Made by a program: the position numbers and the translations under genes
DNA from: Aeromonas eucrenophila
GTDB taxonomy: Bacteria; Pseudomonadota; Gammaproteobacteria; Enterobacterales; Aeromonadaceae
Assembly: GCF_000819865.1 (NCBI RefSeq)
Contig: NZ_CDDF01000019.1
Coordinates: forward strand, 1 to 64,000
Direction: 5' to 3'
DNA: 64,000 nucleotides
In this document: piece after piece, positions 54,132-64,000 of the stretch
Position numbering within the stretch: position 1 is the first letter of the stretch
How the letters are laid out: each line of letters begins with the position of its first letter
Notes under the pieces: generated by a model
What the model was told of the DNA's origin: nothing
The model's database searches: none
The model's input: only the letters and a program-made list of their open reading frames with translations

Positions 54132-55634
54132 ATGGTACAGGTTATCGAGGATGCTATCTGCGGGGAAGAAGGCAACAGTTTAGCACAGCCCCTGTGGCGG
54201 ACCGAACAGATCCGTCGCCTGGAGCAGCACTGGGCCAGGCACGAGGGGCGTGAATGCTATGACCTGATGGAGCGGGCTGGCGCCGCCCTGTGCAGCTACG
54301 CCTGCCACCATTGGCCCGAGAGCCGCCACTGGTGGATCTTCGTCGGCCCCGGCAACAACGGCGGTGATGGCTATGTGCTGGCGCGCCTCGCCAGGCGAGT
54401 CGGTCTCGAGCCTCTGGTGATAGCCGCACGGGCTCCTGAGTTACTCAAAGGTGACGCCAGGCGAGCCGCCGATGCATGGCTCGCCGCAGGCGGCTGCGTG
54501 ATCATGGCCGAGGAGGCCGAGCTCGCCTCACTGATGCCACCGGATCTGGTGATAGACGCCTTGCTCGGCACCGGTGTCCATATTTCCCTCTCCCCCGCAA
54601 TGACAAGGATTGTCGCAACAATCAATGCCTTGCAGGCCCCCGTGTTGGCGGTGGACCTGCCCTCCGGGCTCAATGCCGACACCGGTCGCGCCATGGGCGC
54701 CCTGGTACGAGCCACCCGCACCCTCACCTTCATCGGCATCAAGCAGGGCATGTTGACCGCTGACGGGGTGGACGGGGTCGGTCGGCTCGACTGCGACAGC
54801 CTCGGTGTGACACCGCCGGATGGCGTTATCCCTGCTGCTCTGCGAATAGACTATCCCGGCCTCAAGGCGCTGCTGACCCCGCGCCCTCGCTCGGCCCACA
54901 AGGGGAGCAACGGCAAGGTGCTGGTGGTGGGGGGCAACCTCGGCATGCAAGGCGCCATCCTGCTGGCGGGAATGGCCTGCCTGCGGACGGGGGCCGGCCT
55001 GGTGCGGCTGTCTCAGCATCCAGACTTGCCCCCCGTCAGTCTGGCGCAGCCGGAACTGATGGGCTGGTCTGGCGGAGTTGACGATGGCTGGGCCCAGGTC
55101 AGGGTGCTGGGACCCGGGCTCGGCCGGGACGAGTGGGCAAGGAGCCGGTTCGAGCAGCTGATCACGACCGAGGGGCCGCTGGTATTGGATGCCGATGGAT
55201 TGAATTGGCTGGCGCAGGGGCCCCGTCATCAGGATAATTGGGTGCTCACCCCCCACCCGGGGGAGGCGGCTCGCCTGCTGGGTTGTGCCATCGCCGAGAT
55301 AGCAGCGGATCGCTTCGCCGCGGTGCGGCAACTGCAGCGGCGCTACGGCGGCGTCGTGCTGCTCAAGGGGGCGGGCACCCTCATCTGCGACGGGCACAGC
55401 ATAGCCCTGTGCGACGAAGGCAACCCCGGCATGGCCAGTGGCGGCATGGGCGACCTGTTATCTGGTATAATCGCCGCCCTCCTGGCTCAGGGCTGGTCTG
55501 CCTCCATGGCAACCCGGCTGGGCGCAGTGATCCACGGCGAGGCGGCCGATTGCGCCGCCGCCGAGGGAGAGAGGGGCATGCTGGCATCGGATCTGCTGCC
55601 CTGGATCCGCCGTCTGGTCAATCCGACACAGTAA
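54132..55634 (+). CDS. nnr: bifunctional NAD(P)HX epimerase/dehydratase
   Basis: This 500-residue protein repairs hydrated NAD(P)H. The N-terminal YjeF_N epimerase domain has VGPGNNGGDGYVLAR; the C-terminal ADP-dependent dehydratase domain has KVLVVGGNLGMQGAI, TPHPGEAARLLG, LLKGAGTLI and GNPGMASGGMGDLLSGI. It is the first gene of nnr-tsaE-amiB-mutL-miaA-hfq-hflXKC, the standard gammaproteobacterial order. ATG 54132 follows GGGAG. It ends 17 nt before tsaE. Confidence 0.95.
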   Translation: MVQVIEDAICGEEGNSLAQPLWRTEQIRRLEQHWARHEGRECYDLMERAGAALCSYACHHWPESRHWWIFVGPGNNGGDGYVLARLARRVGLEPLVIAARAPELLKGDARRAADAWLAAGGCVIMAEEAELASLMPPDLVIDALLGTGVHISLSPAMTRIVATINALQAPVLAVDLPSGLNADTGRAMGALVRATRTLTFIGIKQGMLTADGVDGVGRLDCDSLGVTPPDGVIPAALRIDYPGLKALLTPRPRSAHKGSNGKVLVVGGNLGMQGAILLAGMACLRTGAGLVRLSQHPDLPPVSLAQPELMGWSGGVDDGWAQVRVLGPGLGRDEWARSRFEQLITTEGPLVLDADGLNWLAQGPRHQDNWVLTPHPGEAARLLGCAIAEIAADRFAAVRQLQRRYGGVVLLKGAGTLICDGHSIALCDEGNPGMASGGMGDLLSGIIAALLAQGWSASMATRLGAVIHGEAADCAAAEGERGMLASDLLPWIRRLVNPTQ

Positions 55635-55651
55635 CAAGTTAAAAGAAGAAC

Positions 55652-56125
55652 ATGGCAAAACAGTTGATGATGACACTGCCGGATGAGGCAGCAACAGTGG
55701 CACTGGGCGGACGGCTGGCGCAGGCGTGCCAGCAGGCGACCACGGTATTCCTGCACGGCACTCTCGGAGCCGGCAAGACCACCCTGACCCGAGGTTGGGT
55801 GCAAGGACTCGGCCATCAAGGCAAGGTTAAGAGTCCGACCTATACCCTTGTTGAGCCCTATGAATTGGCCAACTGGCAGGTCTATCACTTCGATCTCTAT
55901 CGACTGGCGGATCCGGAAGAGCTGGAATTCATGGGCATTCGGGACTACTTCGTGGCCGATACCCTCTGTTTGGTGGAGTGGCCACAGAAGGGGGAGGGCT
56001 GGCTGCCCGCACCCGATCTCGAGATTACCCTGACGTATGTAAACGAGCAGCGTGAGGCCCTGATAGTGGCCCGCACTGCTATTGGCGAAGCCATTCTGGA
56101 ACGGTTGTCATCTCAGTGCGCTTGA
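55652..56125 (+). CDS. tsaE: tRNA threonylcarbamoyladenosine synthesis ATPase
   Basis: This 157-residue P-loop ATPase works with TsaB and TsaD in t6A37 formation. Walker A is [13 protein letters not shown]; the [12 protein letters not shown] motif (Walker B region) follows. Length matches E. coli TsaE (153). It overlaps amiB by 10 bp. Confidence 0.95.
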   Translation: MAKQLMMTLPDEAATVALGGRLAQACQQATTVFLHGTLGAGKTTLTRGWVQGLGHQGKVKSPTYTLVEPYELANWQVYHFDLYRLADPEELEFMGIRDYFVADTLCLVEWPQKGEGWLPAPDLEITLTYVNEQREALIVARTAIGEAILERLSSQCA

Positions 56126-57651
56126 TCCTTTTCGTTGTATTTTCCCTGCTGGCCCTGCCCTCCTACGCGAATCAGCTCAAGAGTGTGCGGGTCTGGCCAT
56201 CGCCGGATAACACCCGGGTCGTGCTCGACATGAGCAGTGCCCCCAATTTCAACTATTTCACCCTGACCGGTCCGAGCCGGCTGGTGATCGATCTGAAGGG
56301 GGCGAGCAACGCCGCCAACCTGACCCGCATCGAGAATAAGAGCGAGTTGGTGCGCAAGATCCGCGAGAGCACGCCGCTCGAGAAGGGCAGCATGCGACTG
56401 GTGCTGGATCTCAGCTCCAACATCAAGCCGGTGGTGTTCCCGCTGGCACCGGCAGGCCCCTATGGTCACCGGCTGGTGATCGACTTGCCCTATGAGGAGA
56501 AGGGGGCCAGCACAGCGCAGTCCACTCCCGTCGGCGGGCAGGGCAAGGCCATCGTCATCGCCATCGATCCCGGTCATGGCGGGGAAGATCCCGGCTCCAT
56601 AGGCCCGCGCCGCACCTACGAGAAACGGGTGACCCTGGCGGTATCCCAGAAGTTGGCGGCGCTGATCGACCGTGAGCCCGGCATGCGCGCCGTGATGACC
56701 CGGCGTGGGGACTACTTCGTCGACCTGAACAAGCGCTCCGAAATCGCCCGCAAGGCCAAGGCCGATCTGCTGGTGTCGGTGCACGCGGACAGCTTCCATA
56801 ACTCCACCCCGCGCGGCGCCTCCGTCTGGGTGCTGTCGACCAACCGCGCCAACCGCGAGATGGGTAGCTGGCTGGAGAAGCAGGAGAAGCAGGGGGAACT
56901 GCTCGGCGGGGTGGGCAAGGTATTGGCCGAATCCGATCCCAATCCCTATCTGGCGCAGACCTTCCTCGACCTTTCCATGGACAAGTCCCGAGCCGAGGGC
57001 TATGACGTCAGCCGCCAGATCCTGCGCTCCATGGGCAAGGTTGCCCGGCTGCACAAGAAGGCGCCGGAACACGCCAGCCTGGCGGTGCTCAAGGCGCCGG
57101 ACATCCCCTCAGTGCTGGTGGAGACGGGGTTCATCTCCAACCATGCGGAAGAGAAGCTTTTGGCTACCGCCAGCTATCAGGATCAGCTGGCCCGCGCCAT
57201 CTTCGAGGGGATCCGCAACTACTATCGCAGCCACCCGACCAAGGGCCCCATGATGACCGGCAAGGGTCAGCAGGTGGCCAGAACCAGTCAACCGGCGGCG
57301 AAGAAGGCGGTGGTCGCGGCCGCCCCCCAGCAGCAGGTGACCAATCGCATGCCGGCCACCGAGCCGACCCGCAGCAGTGACGGTGGAGCCCCGGTCAGCA
57401 GCGTGAACGGCGGCTCCGGCGCTGGGGTGATCAAGCCCTATTCTGTGGCGGCCAAGGAGCCGAGCGTGCCGGTCAGTAGCGTGCAGGCCAACGACAAGTC
57501 GAAGATGATCCGGCACGTGGTCACCCGTGGCCAGAGCCTCTCCCGCCTCGCCGAGAAGCACGGGGTGAGCCAGGCGCGGCTGGTGGAGATCAACAAACTG
57601 AAATCGCGGGACATCCAGATAGGGCAGGTGCTCTACATCCCGCAACAATAA
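56116..57651 (+). CDS. amiB: N-acetylmuramoyl-L-alanine amidase
   Basis: This 511-residue periplasmic amidase cleaves septal peptidoglycan during cell separation. Order: signal peptide ending LPSYA, AMIN domain (about 20-130), zinc amidase domain ([35 protein letters not shown]), a Pro/Ala/Ser-rich linker, and one C-terminal LysM ([17 protein letters not shown]). The LysM distinguishes it from E. coli AmiB, which has none, and is common in Vibrio and Aeromonas. Start is GTG 56116, overlapping tsaE. Confidence 0.94.
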   Translation: MRLILFVVFSLLALPSYANQLKSVRVWPSPDNTRVVLDMSSAPNFNYFTLTGPSRLVIDLKGASNAANLTRIENKSELVRKIRESTPLEKGSMRLVLDLSSNIKPVVFPLAPAGPYGHRLVIDLPYEEKGASTAQSTPVGGQGKAIVIAIDPGHGGEDPGSIGPRRTYEKRVTLAVSQKLAALIDREPGMRAVMTRRGDYFVDLNKRSEIARKAKADLLVSVHADSFHNSTPRGASVWVLSTNRANREMGSWLEKQEKQGELLGGVGKVLAESDPNPYLAQTFLDLSMDKSRAEGYDVSRQILRSMGKVARLHKKAPEHASLAVLKAPDIPSVLVETGFISNHAEEKLLATASYQDQLARAIFEGIRNYYRSHPTKGPMMTGKGQQVARTSQPAAKKAVVAAAPQQQVTNRMPATEPTRSSDGGAPVSSVNGGSGAGVIKPYSVAAKEPSVPVSSVQANDKSKMIRHVVTRGQSLSRLAEKHGVSQARLVEINKLKSRDIQIGQVLYIPQQ

Positions 57652-57667
57652 CAATCAGGAGTAACTG

Positions 57668-59563
57668 ATGCCGATCCGTATATTGCCTCCTATCCTGGCG
57701 AACCAGATCGCCGCCGGCGAGGTAGTTGAGCGGCCCTCCTCCGTGGTGAAGGAGCTGGTGGAGAACAGCCTGGATGCGGGGGCGGATCGGATCGAGGTCG
57801 ACATCGACAAGGGGGGCGCCAAGCTCATCCGCATCCGTGACAACGGCAGCGGCGTCGCCAAAGACGAGCTGGTGCTGGCACTGTCGCGCCATGCCACCTC
57901 CAAGGTGGCGACCCTGGACGATCTGGAAGGGATCAACAGCCTGGGCTTCAGGGGGGAGGCGCTCGCCTCCATCAGCTCCGTCTCCCGCCTCACCTTTACC
58001 TCCCGCACGGCGGAGCAAACCGAGGCCTGGCAGGCCGAGGCGCAGGGACGCGAGATGAGCGTCACCGTCAAGCCGGCGGCCCACCCGGTGGGCACGACAG
58101 TGGAGGTGGTGGATCTCTTCTTCAACACCCCGGCCCGGCGCAAGTTCATGCGCAGCGAGAAGACAGAGTTCGCCCACATCGACGAACTGATACGCCGCAT
58201 CGCGCTCTCCCGCTTCGATATCACCCTGATCCTGCGCCACAACGGCAAGGTGGTGCGCCAGTACAAGGCTGCCAACACGGTGGCGGAGCAGGAGCGCCGC
58301 CTCGCCGCCGTCTGCGGTACTCCCTTCATGCACCACGCCCTGGCGGTGGAGAGCGAGCACAGCGACGTGCGGCTCTGGGGTTGGCTGGCAGCCCCCGCCG
58401 GTGCCAGGCCGCAGAACGATCTGCAATACACCTACGTCAACGGCCGCATGATGCGCGACAAGCTCATCAATCACGCCATTCGCCAGGCCTATGACGAGTT
58501 GCTGCCCGCTGACCGCTTCGCCGCCTATGTGCTCTACATCGAGCTGGATCCCCGTCAGGTAGACGTGAACGTGCATCCGGCCAAGCACGAGGTGCGCTTT
58601 CATCAGGCCCGCCTGATCCACGACTTCATCTTCCAGGCCCTGTTCAGTGCACTGCATCGCGAGAGCAGGGTAGCGGATGATATGGAAGAACCACTGGCTG
58701 GTAGTCAGATTGAACTGTCATCCGCGTCAAAAATAGAATATCCCGGTCAGGCGCCGCGTCCGGAGTGGTATGGCGCCGAGCACAGCTATCGCTCCCCGGC
58801 CCAGGTCAGGGAGAGCGGTGAGGCGCGGGAGGGCGGCACGACTCGTGGCGGCCATTATCAGCCCCCCGAGCCCCCGAGCCGGGAGGCGATGCGCGGCATG
58901 GGCGCCTTGCTGACCACCCTGCCCATCGCCGAGGCCGGATCCGCGGCCCCCGCCGCGCCGGTTGGCGCCGTCACGGCCACCCAGCCGCCGCAGGCCTATC
59001 GTGCCCTGACCCTGGTGGAGCAGTCCTACCTGCTGCTGGAGCGGCATGGCCAGCTGGCGCTGCTCTCCCTGGTGCGGGCCGAGCGCCTGCTGCTGCGCCA
59101 CTGGCTGCTGGAGGCCTGGGGCCAAGGGTTGGCGGCTCAGCCACTGCTGCTGCCGGTCTCCTTCAAACTGCCCAAGCCCCTGGTCGCGCTGGTAGAAGAA
59201 CAGGAACGTTTGCTTAAACGCATGGGGCTGGAGTTGAAAAGCGGTGGGCGCGACACCATGATCTTGACTCGGGTGCCCGCCTTGCTGCGTCAGACCGATC
59301 TGGTTCGACTCTTACCCGAATTGCTGCAGTTAATCGAGAGCGGATCTGACAGTGATGCTAACCAGCTGGCTGAAGTAGTATGCCAATGGCTGGTGGAGCA
59401 GGGCATAAGCACCGAAAAAGTATATGATTTTTCAACGGCCAGTCGTTTGCTGACGGAACTTGTGAGCAATTTCAGTGACCAACTGGCAGATATTCGCATG
59501 GTGCGCCCCCTGTCGTTGGCGGCCGTGCTGGAAGCATTTACGCAGGGCGGTCAGGCGCAATGA
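57668..59563 (+). CDS. mutL: DNA mismatch repair protein MutL
   Basis: This 631-residue GHKL ATPase links MutS recognition to MutH nicking. Motifs: [36 protein letters not shown] and [10 protein letters not shown]; then VNGRMMRD and [13 protein letters not shown]. The C-terminal dimer domain lacks the DQHAxxE endonuclease motif, as expected where MutH is used. ATG follows AGGAGTAACTG. Confidence 0.97.
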   Translation: MPIRILPPILANQIAAGEVVERPSSVVKELVENSLDAGADRIEVDIDKGGAKLIRIRDNGSGVAKDELVLALSRHATSKVATLDDLEGINSLGFRGEALASISSVSRLTFTSRTAEQTEAWQAEAQGREMSVTVKPAAHPVGTTVEVVDLFFNTPARRKFMRSEKTEFAHIDELIRRIALSRFDITLILRHNGKVVRQYKAANTVAEQERRLAAVCGTPFMHHALAVESEHSDVRLWGWLAAPAGARPQNDLQYTYVNGRMMRDKLINHAIRQAYDELLPADRFAAYVLYIELDPRQVDVNVHPAKHEVRFHQARLIHDFIFQALFSALHRESRVADDMEEPLAGSQIELSSASKIEYPGQAPRPEWYGAEHSYRSPAQVRESGEAREGGTTRGGHYQPPEPPSREAMRGMGALLTTLPIAEAGSAAPAAPVGAVTATQPPQAYRALTLVEQSYLLLERHGQLALLSLVRAERLLLRHWLLEAWGQGLAAQPLLLPVSFKLPKPLVALVEEQERLLKRMGLELKSGGRDTMILTRVPALLRQTDLVRLLPELLQLIESGSDSDANQLAEVVCQWLVEQGISTEKVYDFSTASRLLTELVSNFSDQLADIRMVRPLSLAAVLEAFTQGGQAQ

Positions 59564-59618
59564 ATCCCCTCCGGGTCGATTCCTTGCCTTCTATATGCCG
59601 TGCGAGAGGAAAGTGAAC

Positions 59619-60545
59619 GTGGCTGAGTTGCCGAATGCAATTTTTCTGATGGGGCCGACGGCCTCCGGCAAGACGGATCTCGCCATCGCCCTGTGTCAGG
59701 CCCTGCCTTGCGACATCATCAGCGTGGACTCCGCGCTCATCTATCGCGGCATGGACATCGGCACCGCCAAACCGAGTGCCGCCGAGCTGGCGCAGGCGCC
59801 GCACCGACTGATCGACATTCTGGATCCCGCCATGAGCTATTCGGCGGCGGATTTCTGCCGCGATGCCCTGCGCGAGATGGACGAGATAGTGGCCCGTGGC
59901 CGCATCCCGCTGCTGGTGGGGGGCACCATGCTCTACTTCAAGGCGCTGCTGGAGGGGCTCTCTCCCCTGCCACCGGCGGATCCGGTCATTCGCGCCGGGC
60001 TGGAAGAAGAGGCAGCCCGCCTCGGTTGGCAGGCCCTGCACGATGAGCTGGTGCGCCTCGATCCCGTGGCCGGTGCGCGCATTCACCCCAACGACCCGCA
60101 GCGTCTGTGTCGGGCGCTGGAGGTCTATCGTATCAGCGGCAAGACGCTCACCGAGCTGACCCAGGTGCAGGGGGAAGGCTTGCCGTATCGGGTACACCAG
60201 TTTGCTATCGCACCGAGTGATCGCGCCGTGTTGCATCAACGCATCGAACAACGCTTCGATCTGATGCTGCAAAACGGCTTCGAGCAAGAGGTGCGAGCCT
60301 TGTTTGAACGGGGGGATCTCCACCCCGACCTGCCTGCAATTCGCTGCGTTGGCTACCGCCAAATGTGGGACTATCTGGCAGGGGAAGTGGGATATGATGA
60401 GATGCGTTATCGTGGCATCGTTGCCACCCGTCAGCTGGCCAAGCGCCAGATGACCTGGTTACGTGGCTGGTCCGATCTGACCTGGTTGGAATCTGGTGAG
60501 TCTGGCAATCTGGCAAGGGTGGTTGCCCGTGCTGGTGCGGCTTGA
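59619..60545 (+). CDS. miaA: tRNA dimethylallyltransferase
   Basis: This 308-residue enzyme adds the dimethylallyl group to A37 of tRNAs. It has Walker [10 protein letters not shown], the substrate motif [18 protein letters not shown], and [11 protein letters not shown]. The GTG at 59619 was chosen: it is 8 nt from GAGAGGA and gives a start ([13 protein letters not shown]) like that of the family. Other in-frame starts lie at 59595 and 59613. It starts 55 nt after mutL. Confidence 0.94.
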   Translation: MAELPNAIFLMGPTASGKTDLAIALCQALPCDIISVDSALIYRGMDIGTAKPSAAELAQAPHRLIDILDPAMSYSAADFCRDALREMDEIVARGRIPLLVGGTMLYFKALLEGLSPLPPADPVIRAGLEEEAARLGWQALHDELVRLDPVAGARIHPNDPQRLCRALEVYRISGKTLTELTQVQGEGLPYRVHQFAIAPSDRAVLHQRIEQRFDLMLQNGFEQEVRALFERGDLHPDLPAIRCVGYRQMWDYLAGEVGYDEMRYRGIVATRQLAKRQMTWLRGWSDLTWLESGESGNLARVVARAGAA

Positions 60546-60554
60546 CACTCCCTG

Positions 60555-60560
60555 TATAAT
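60555..60560 (+). promoter_or_regulatory. candidate -10 of an hfq promoter
   Basis: TATAAT at 60555-60560 is perfect and lies 58 nt before hfq. No good -35 occurs 16-18 bp upstream. A TTGACA at 60542-60547 is only 7 bp away. E. coli hfq has its own promoters within miaA, so one here is likely, but the exact signal is unsure. Confidence 0.35.
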
Positions 60561-60590
60561 CAGGTTGTTATAGCGATATCCGGTGTTTAA

Positions 60591-60881
<291 letters not shown>

Positions 60882-60889
60882 TATGTCGC

Positions 60890-60905
60890 GGCGAGCCGGC
60901 TCGCC
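60890..60905. repeat. 16-bp perfect palindrome between hfq and hflX
   Basis: GGCGAGCC followed directly by its complement GGCTCGCC. It begins 9 nt after the hfq stop. No T-run, so a processing or stability hairpin is more likely than a terminator. Confidence 0.6.
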
Positions 60906-60944
60906 AACCCGGATTCATCATGAGATCTGTTAAGGAGCAAGCGC

Positions 60945-62231
60945 TTGTTTGACCGTTACGAAGCTGGTGAACAGGCCGTTCTGGTACATGTCAACTTCAG
61001 CGATGAGGGTGAGCGGGAGGATCTGGAAGAGCTCAAGATGCTGGTGAGCTCGGCCGGGGTCAATGCGCTGGGGGTGATCACCACCAGTCGCAGTGCGCCC
61101 AGCGCCAAGTTTTTTGTCGGTAGCGGCAAGGCGGAGGAGATCGCGTCCCAGGTTCAGATGCTGAATGCGGACGTGGTCATCTTCAACCATGCCCTGACCC
61201 CCGCCCAGGAGCGTAACCTGGAGCGTCTGTTCCAGTGCCGGGTGGTGGACAGAACCGGCCTCATCCTCGATATCTTCGCTCAGCGTGCCCGTACTCACGA
61301 AGGCAAGTTGCAGGTCGAACTGGCCCAATTGCGCCATCTTTCTACTCGCCTGGTGCGAGGCTGGACCCACCTTGAGCGTCAGAAGGGCGGTATCGGTCTG
61401 CGCGGCCCGGGTGAGACTCAACTTGAGACCGACCGACGCCTGTTGCGGGAACGCATCAAGGCGATTCTGCGTCGACTCGACAAGGTGGCAAAGCAGCGGG
61501 AGCAAGGTCGTCGCGCCCGCAACCGCAACGAGGTGCCGACCGTTTCGCTGGTGGGCTATACCAACGCCGGAAAGTCCACTTTGTTCAACCAACTTACAGA
61601 TGCCAGCGTGTATGCTGCCGACCAATTGTTCGCAACTTTGGATCCCACCCTGCGTAAATTGGTGATCCAGGATGTGGGTGATGTGATCCTGGCGGATACA
61701 GTTGGATTTATTCGGCACTTGCCCCATGATCTGGTCGCGGCCTTCAAGGCGACGCTGCAGGAGACCCGCGAGGCGGACTTGCTGCTGCACGTCGTGGACT
61801 GTGCCGATGAGCAGATGCAGGAGAATGTCGAGTCGGTACAGACAGTGCTGGCCGAGATCGAGGCGGATGACCGTCCTCAGCTGATGATCTGTAACAAGAT
61901 AGACAAGCTGACCGATCGTCCGGCTGGCCTGGAGCGGGATGACGAGGGTCGCCCACTGCGGGTCTGGCTGTCGGCCCAGACCGGTGAGGGGAGCGAATAC
62001 CTGTTCGCAGCCCTGACCGAATTGCTGGCTGGATCCATGGTCCATCACACCCTGCAACTGCCGCCCTCGGCCGCGAGATTGCGCAGTGCGCTCTATCGGC
62101 TGAAAGGCATCGAGCAGGAAGGTTTCAGTGAGGAGGGGGATTTTGTCCTGGAGGTGCGCTTGCAAGTGGCCGACTGGAACCGCCTCATGAAGCAAGAAGG
62201 TGAGAGTTTACAACGCTTTATCAGGCATTGA
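60945..62231 (+). CDS. hflX: ribosome-rescue GTPase HflX
   Basis: This 428-residue GTPase splits stalled ribosomes. The N-terminal HflX domain starts FDRYEAGEQAVLVHV. The G domain has GYTNAGKSTLFN (G1), DTVGFI (G3) and NKIDKL (G4). The start is TTG 60945, 7 nt after AAGGAG; the E. coli gene also begins near the same residues. It follows hfq. Confidence 0.96.
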   Translation: MFDRYEAGEQAVLVHVNFSDEGEREDLEELKMLVSSAGVNALGVITTSRSAPSAKFFVGSGKAEEIASQVQMLNADVVIFNHALTPAQERNLERLFQCRVVDRTGLILDIFAQRARTHEGKLQVELAQLRHLSTRLVRGWTHLERQKGGIGLRGPGETQLETDRRLLRERIKAILRRLDKVAKQREQGRRARNRNEVPTVSLVGYTNAGKSTLFNQLTDASVYAADQLFATLDPTLRKLVIQDVGDVILADTVGFIRHLPHDLVAAFKATLQETREADLLLHVVDCADEQMQENVESVQTVLAEIEADDRPQLMICNKIDKLTDRPAGLERDDEGRPLRVWLSAQTGEGSEYLFAALTELLAGSMVHHTLQLPPSAARLRSALYRLKGIEQEGFSEEGDFVLEVRLQVADWNRLMKQEGESLQRFIRH

Positions 62232-62323
62232 CTGGTCGATGAAGATGAAGGCTTAGCGGCTTCATCAACGAGCGATAACCCGATAGAGATGATATCCATC
62301 CGCATGTATTAATGGAGACGCTG

Positions 62324-63475
62324 ATGGCTTGGAATGAGCCTGGTAACAACGGCAAAGACCGTGACCCTTGGGGGAATAACGGCAAGAATCAGGGACCCCC
62401 TGATTTGGATGAAATGCTGCGTAAAGTGAGCCGCCGGTTCGGTGGTCTGTTCGGCGGTGGCAAATCCGGTGGTGGTGATGTGGGCAAGTTTGGCCTCTCC
62501 ATCGCGCTGGTGGTGGCCGTGGTGGTGTGGGTCGTCAGCGGCTTCTACACCATTCGTGAAGCCGAACGCGGCGTGGTACTGCGCTTTGGGGAGTATTCCC
62601 ACAACGTGGATCCTGGCCTGCGCTGGAAGCCGACCTTCATCGATCGGGTGATCCCGGTTGACGTCGAGTCCGTGCGCTCCCTGCCGGCCTCCGGCTTCAT
62701 GTTGACCCAGGACGAGAACGTGGTCCGGGTCGAGATGGACGTGCAGTATCGCGTGGTCGATCCCGAGCAGTACCTGTTCAGCGTCACCAATGCGGATGAG
62801 AGTCTGAGCCAGGCCACCGACAGCGCCCTGCGCTACGTGGTGGGTCACACCCGGATGGATGATGTGCTGACCACGGGTCGTGAGAAGGTCCGTCAGGAAA
62901 CCTGGCAGGTGATCGATGGCATCATCGAGCCCTACCAGATGGGTCTGCAGATCGTCGACGTCAACTTCCTGCCGGCGCGTCCGCCGGAAGAAGTGAAAGA
63001 CGCCTTCGATGACGCCATCTCCGCTCAGGAAGATGAACAGCGTTTCATTCGTGAAGCGGAAGCCTATGCCCGTGAAGTTGAGCCAAAGGCCCGCGGCTCG
63101 GTCAAGCGTCTGGAACAGGAAGCCGAAGGCTACAAGTCCCAGATCGTGCTGAAGGCCAAGGGTGAAGTCGCTCGCTTCAACGAGCTGCTGCCCCAGTATC
63201 AGGCCGCGCCCGAGCTGACCCGTGAGCGTATCTACCTGGAAACCATGGAAGAGCTGTATCAGCAAGCTAACAAGGTGCTGGTCGACATGCCTGCTGGCAA
63301 CAACAGCATGATCTACCTGCCACTGGACAAGCTGTCTGGCAAGGCGAATGCGGTGCAACCGGCACGTCCGGCGGGCACACCTGCGGTGGAGCCGGCCCAG
63401 CCGTCCAACGAAGGGGCTAATTCCACTCCGACGCCGCTGCGTGGCGGTGACCGTTTCAGCACAGGGAGAAACTAA
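62324..63475 (+). CDS. hflK: FtsH-protease modulator HflK
   Basis: This 383-residue SPFH protein has a Gly-rich N-terminus (MAWNEPGNNGKDRDPWG), one membrane segment (about 52-74) and the SPFH/band-7 domain. It forms a large membrane complex with HflC that controls FtsH. ATG 62324 was chosen (GGAG 6 nt upstream); the ATG at 62312 is 12 nt earlier and overlaps the ribosome site. The segment 62232-62323 holds a weak GATGAAG/CTTCATC hairpin. Confidence 0.96.
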   Translation: MAWNEPGNNGKDRDPWGNNGKNQGPPDLDEMLRKVSRRFGGLFGGGKSGGGDVGKFGLSIALVVAVVVWVVSGFYTIREAERGVVLRFGEYSHNVDPGLRWKPTFIDRVIPVDVESVRSLPASGFMLTQDENVVRVEMDVQYRVVDPEQYLFSVTNADESLSQATDSALRYVVGHTRMDDVLTTGREKVRQETWQVIDGIIEPYQMGLQIVDVNFLPARPPEEVKDAFDDAISAQEDEQRFIREAEAYAREVEPKARGSVKRLEQEAEGYKSQIVLKAKGEVARFNELLPQYQAAPELTRERIYLETMEELYQQANKVLVDMPAGNNSMIYLPLDKLSGKANAVQPARPAGTPAVEPAQPSNEGANSTPTPLRGGDRFSTGRN

Positions 63476-63478
63476 TAG

Positions 63479-64000
63479 ATGAAAAAAATAGCTATTGGTG
63501 TCATCGCTGTGGCCGCCATGGTCTGCTTCTCCTCCGTCTTCATCGTCGATGAAGGTCAGAAGGGCATAGTCGTGCAATTCGGCAAGGTGAAGCGGGTTGA
63601 CTCCGGTGAACCCCGCCTCTACGAGCCGGGCCTGCACTTCAAGGTGCCGGTGATCGATCAGGTTCGCAAGATGGATGCCCGCATCCAGACCCTGGAAGGT
63701 CAGGCTGATCGCTTCGTCACCTCGGAGAAGAAAGACCTCATCATCGACTCCTACGTGAAGTGGAAGATCGAGGACTTCTCCAAGTACTACCTGGCAACGG
63801 GTGGTGGCAACAAGATCCAGGCCGAAGACCTGCTCAAGCGCAAGATAAACAACGGCCTGCGTTCCGAGATCGGTAACCGCACCATCAAGGACATCGTCTC
63901 CGGTGAGCGCAGTACCGTGATGGAAGATGCGCTGATGAAGATGGCGCGCTCCTCCGAGCTCGGCATCAAGGTGGTGGATGTGCGGATCAAGCAGATCAAC
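63479..64000 (+). CDS. hflC: FtsH-protease modulator HflC, partial
   Basis: The first 174 codons of hflC are present; the gene runs off the right edge. It starts MKKIAIGVIAVAAMVCFSSVF, an N-terminal membrane anchor, then SPFH sequence FIVDEGQKGIVVQFGKV. ATG 63479 follows AGGGAGAA, just after the hflK stop. Partner of HflK. Confidence 0.96.
   Translation, partial: MKKIAIGVIAVAAMVCFSSVFIVDEGQKGIVVQFGKVKRVDSGEPRLYEPGLHFKVPVIDQVRKMDARIQTLEGQADRFVTSEKKDLIIDSYVKWKIEDFSKYYLATGGGNKIQAEDLLKRKINNGLRSEIGNRTIKDIVSGERSTVMEDALMKMARSSELGIKVVDVRIKQIN

Noticed and set aside
60542-60560. TTGACA/TATAAT as an hfq promoter
   Set aside because: The two boxes are separated by only 7 bp, so they cannot form one sigma70 promoter.
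60930-62195. 421-codon minus-strand ORF
   Set aside because: Antisense shadow of hflX.

Overview
The window is ordinary gammaproteobacterial chromosome. Gene content and order (split class II ribonucleotide reductase nrdJa/nrdJb, long-form purC, DUF3334, a VC2487-type glycosyltransferase, arcB, and the run nnr-tsaE-amiB-mutL-miaA-hfq-hflX-hflK-hflC) together with the high GC content and coding style point to Aeromonas. That assignment is inference; no rRNA or species marker is present. I see no prophage, insertion sequence, tRNA, rRNA or CRISPR array.

Layout. 1-740 is non-coding, with an 18.75-copy 8-bp tandem array and a set of degenerate ~35-bp repeats. It is followed by a small starch/glycogen-binding-like lipoprotein, an NrdR-box-controlled nrdJa-nrdJb pair and a PIN-PhoH protein. 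Next come the thiBPQ operon (minus) behind a TPP riboswitch, a PilZ protein and a secreted transglutaminase-like protein. The leuABCD operon (minus) has a leader-peptide attenuator. Then follow a TetR regulator, a PAP2-glycosyltransferase-small protein cluster, ilvIH, ackA-pta (minus), yfbV, yfbU, gcvR-bcp, dapA-bamC and purC. The middle holds an SDR/LysR divergent pair, DUF2057, HIT-like, CheX-like DUF3334 and DUF2860 barrel genes, arcB and a dgt-like gene. 40.05-48.2 kb is the most accessory part: a palindrome-preceded promoter with a mini-ORF and a DUF1127 gene, then a signalling operon of a BvgS/RocS-type hybrid kinase, a receiver-EAL c-di-GMP phosphodiesterase and an HBM-type chemoreceptor. 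After it come rfaH, metNIQ (minus, with Met boxes), a polyphosphate glucokinase-like ROK protein and queG. The window ends in the nnr...hflC superoperon, with hflC cut by the window edge.

How the genes work together. Branched-chain amino acid synthesis is represented twice, each set with its own leader structure (leuABCD attenuator; ilvIH 5' UTR hairpins). Thiamine and methionine uptake are each under a recognisable regulator (TPP riboswitch; MetJ-type boxes). ArcB, Pta-AckA and the B12-dependent reductase fit a facultative anaerobe. RocS/RocR-like proteins, PilZ, DUF3334 and the chemoreceptor link c-di-GMP, adhesion and motility.

The least expected signal is structural. Three operon-terminal genes (leuD, ilvH, queG) are each followed by a diverged second copy of their own 3' coding end, in ilvH with the terminator too. 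The bamC-purC gap holds four degenerate terminator-like units. I read these as scars of tandem duplication or of allele displacement at operon ends.
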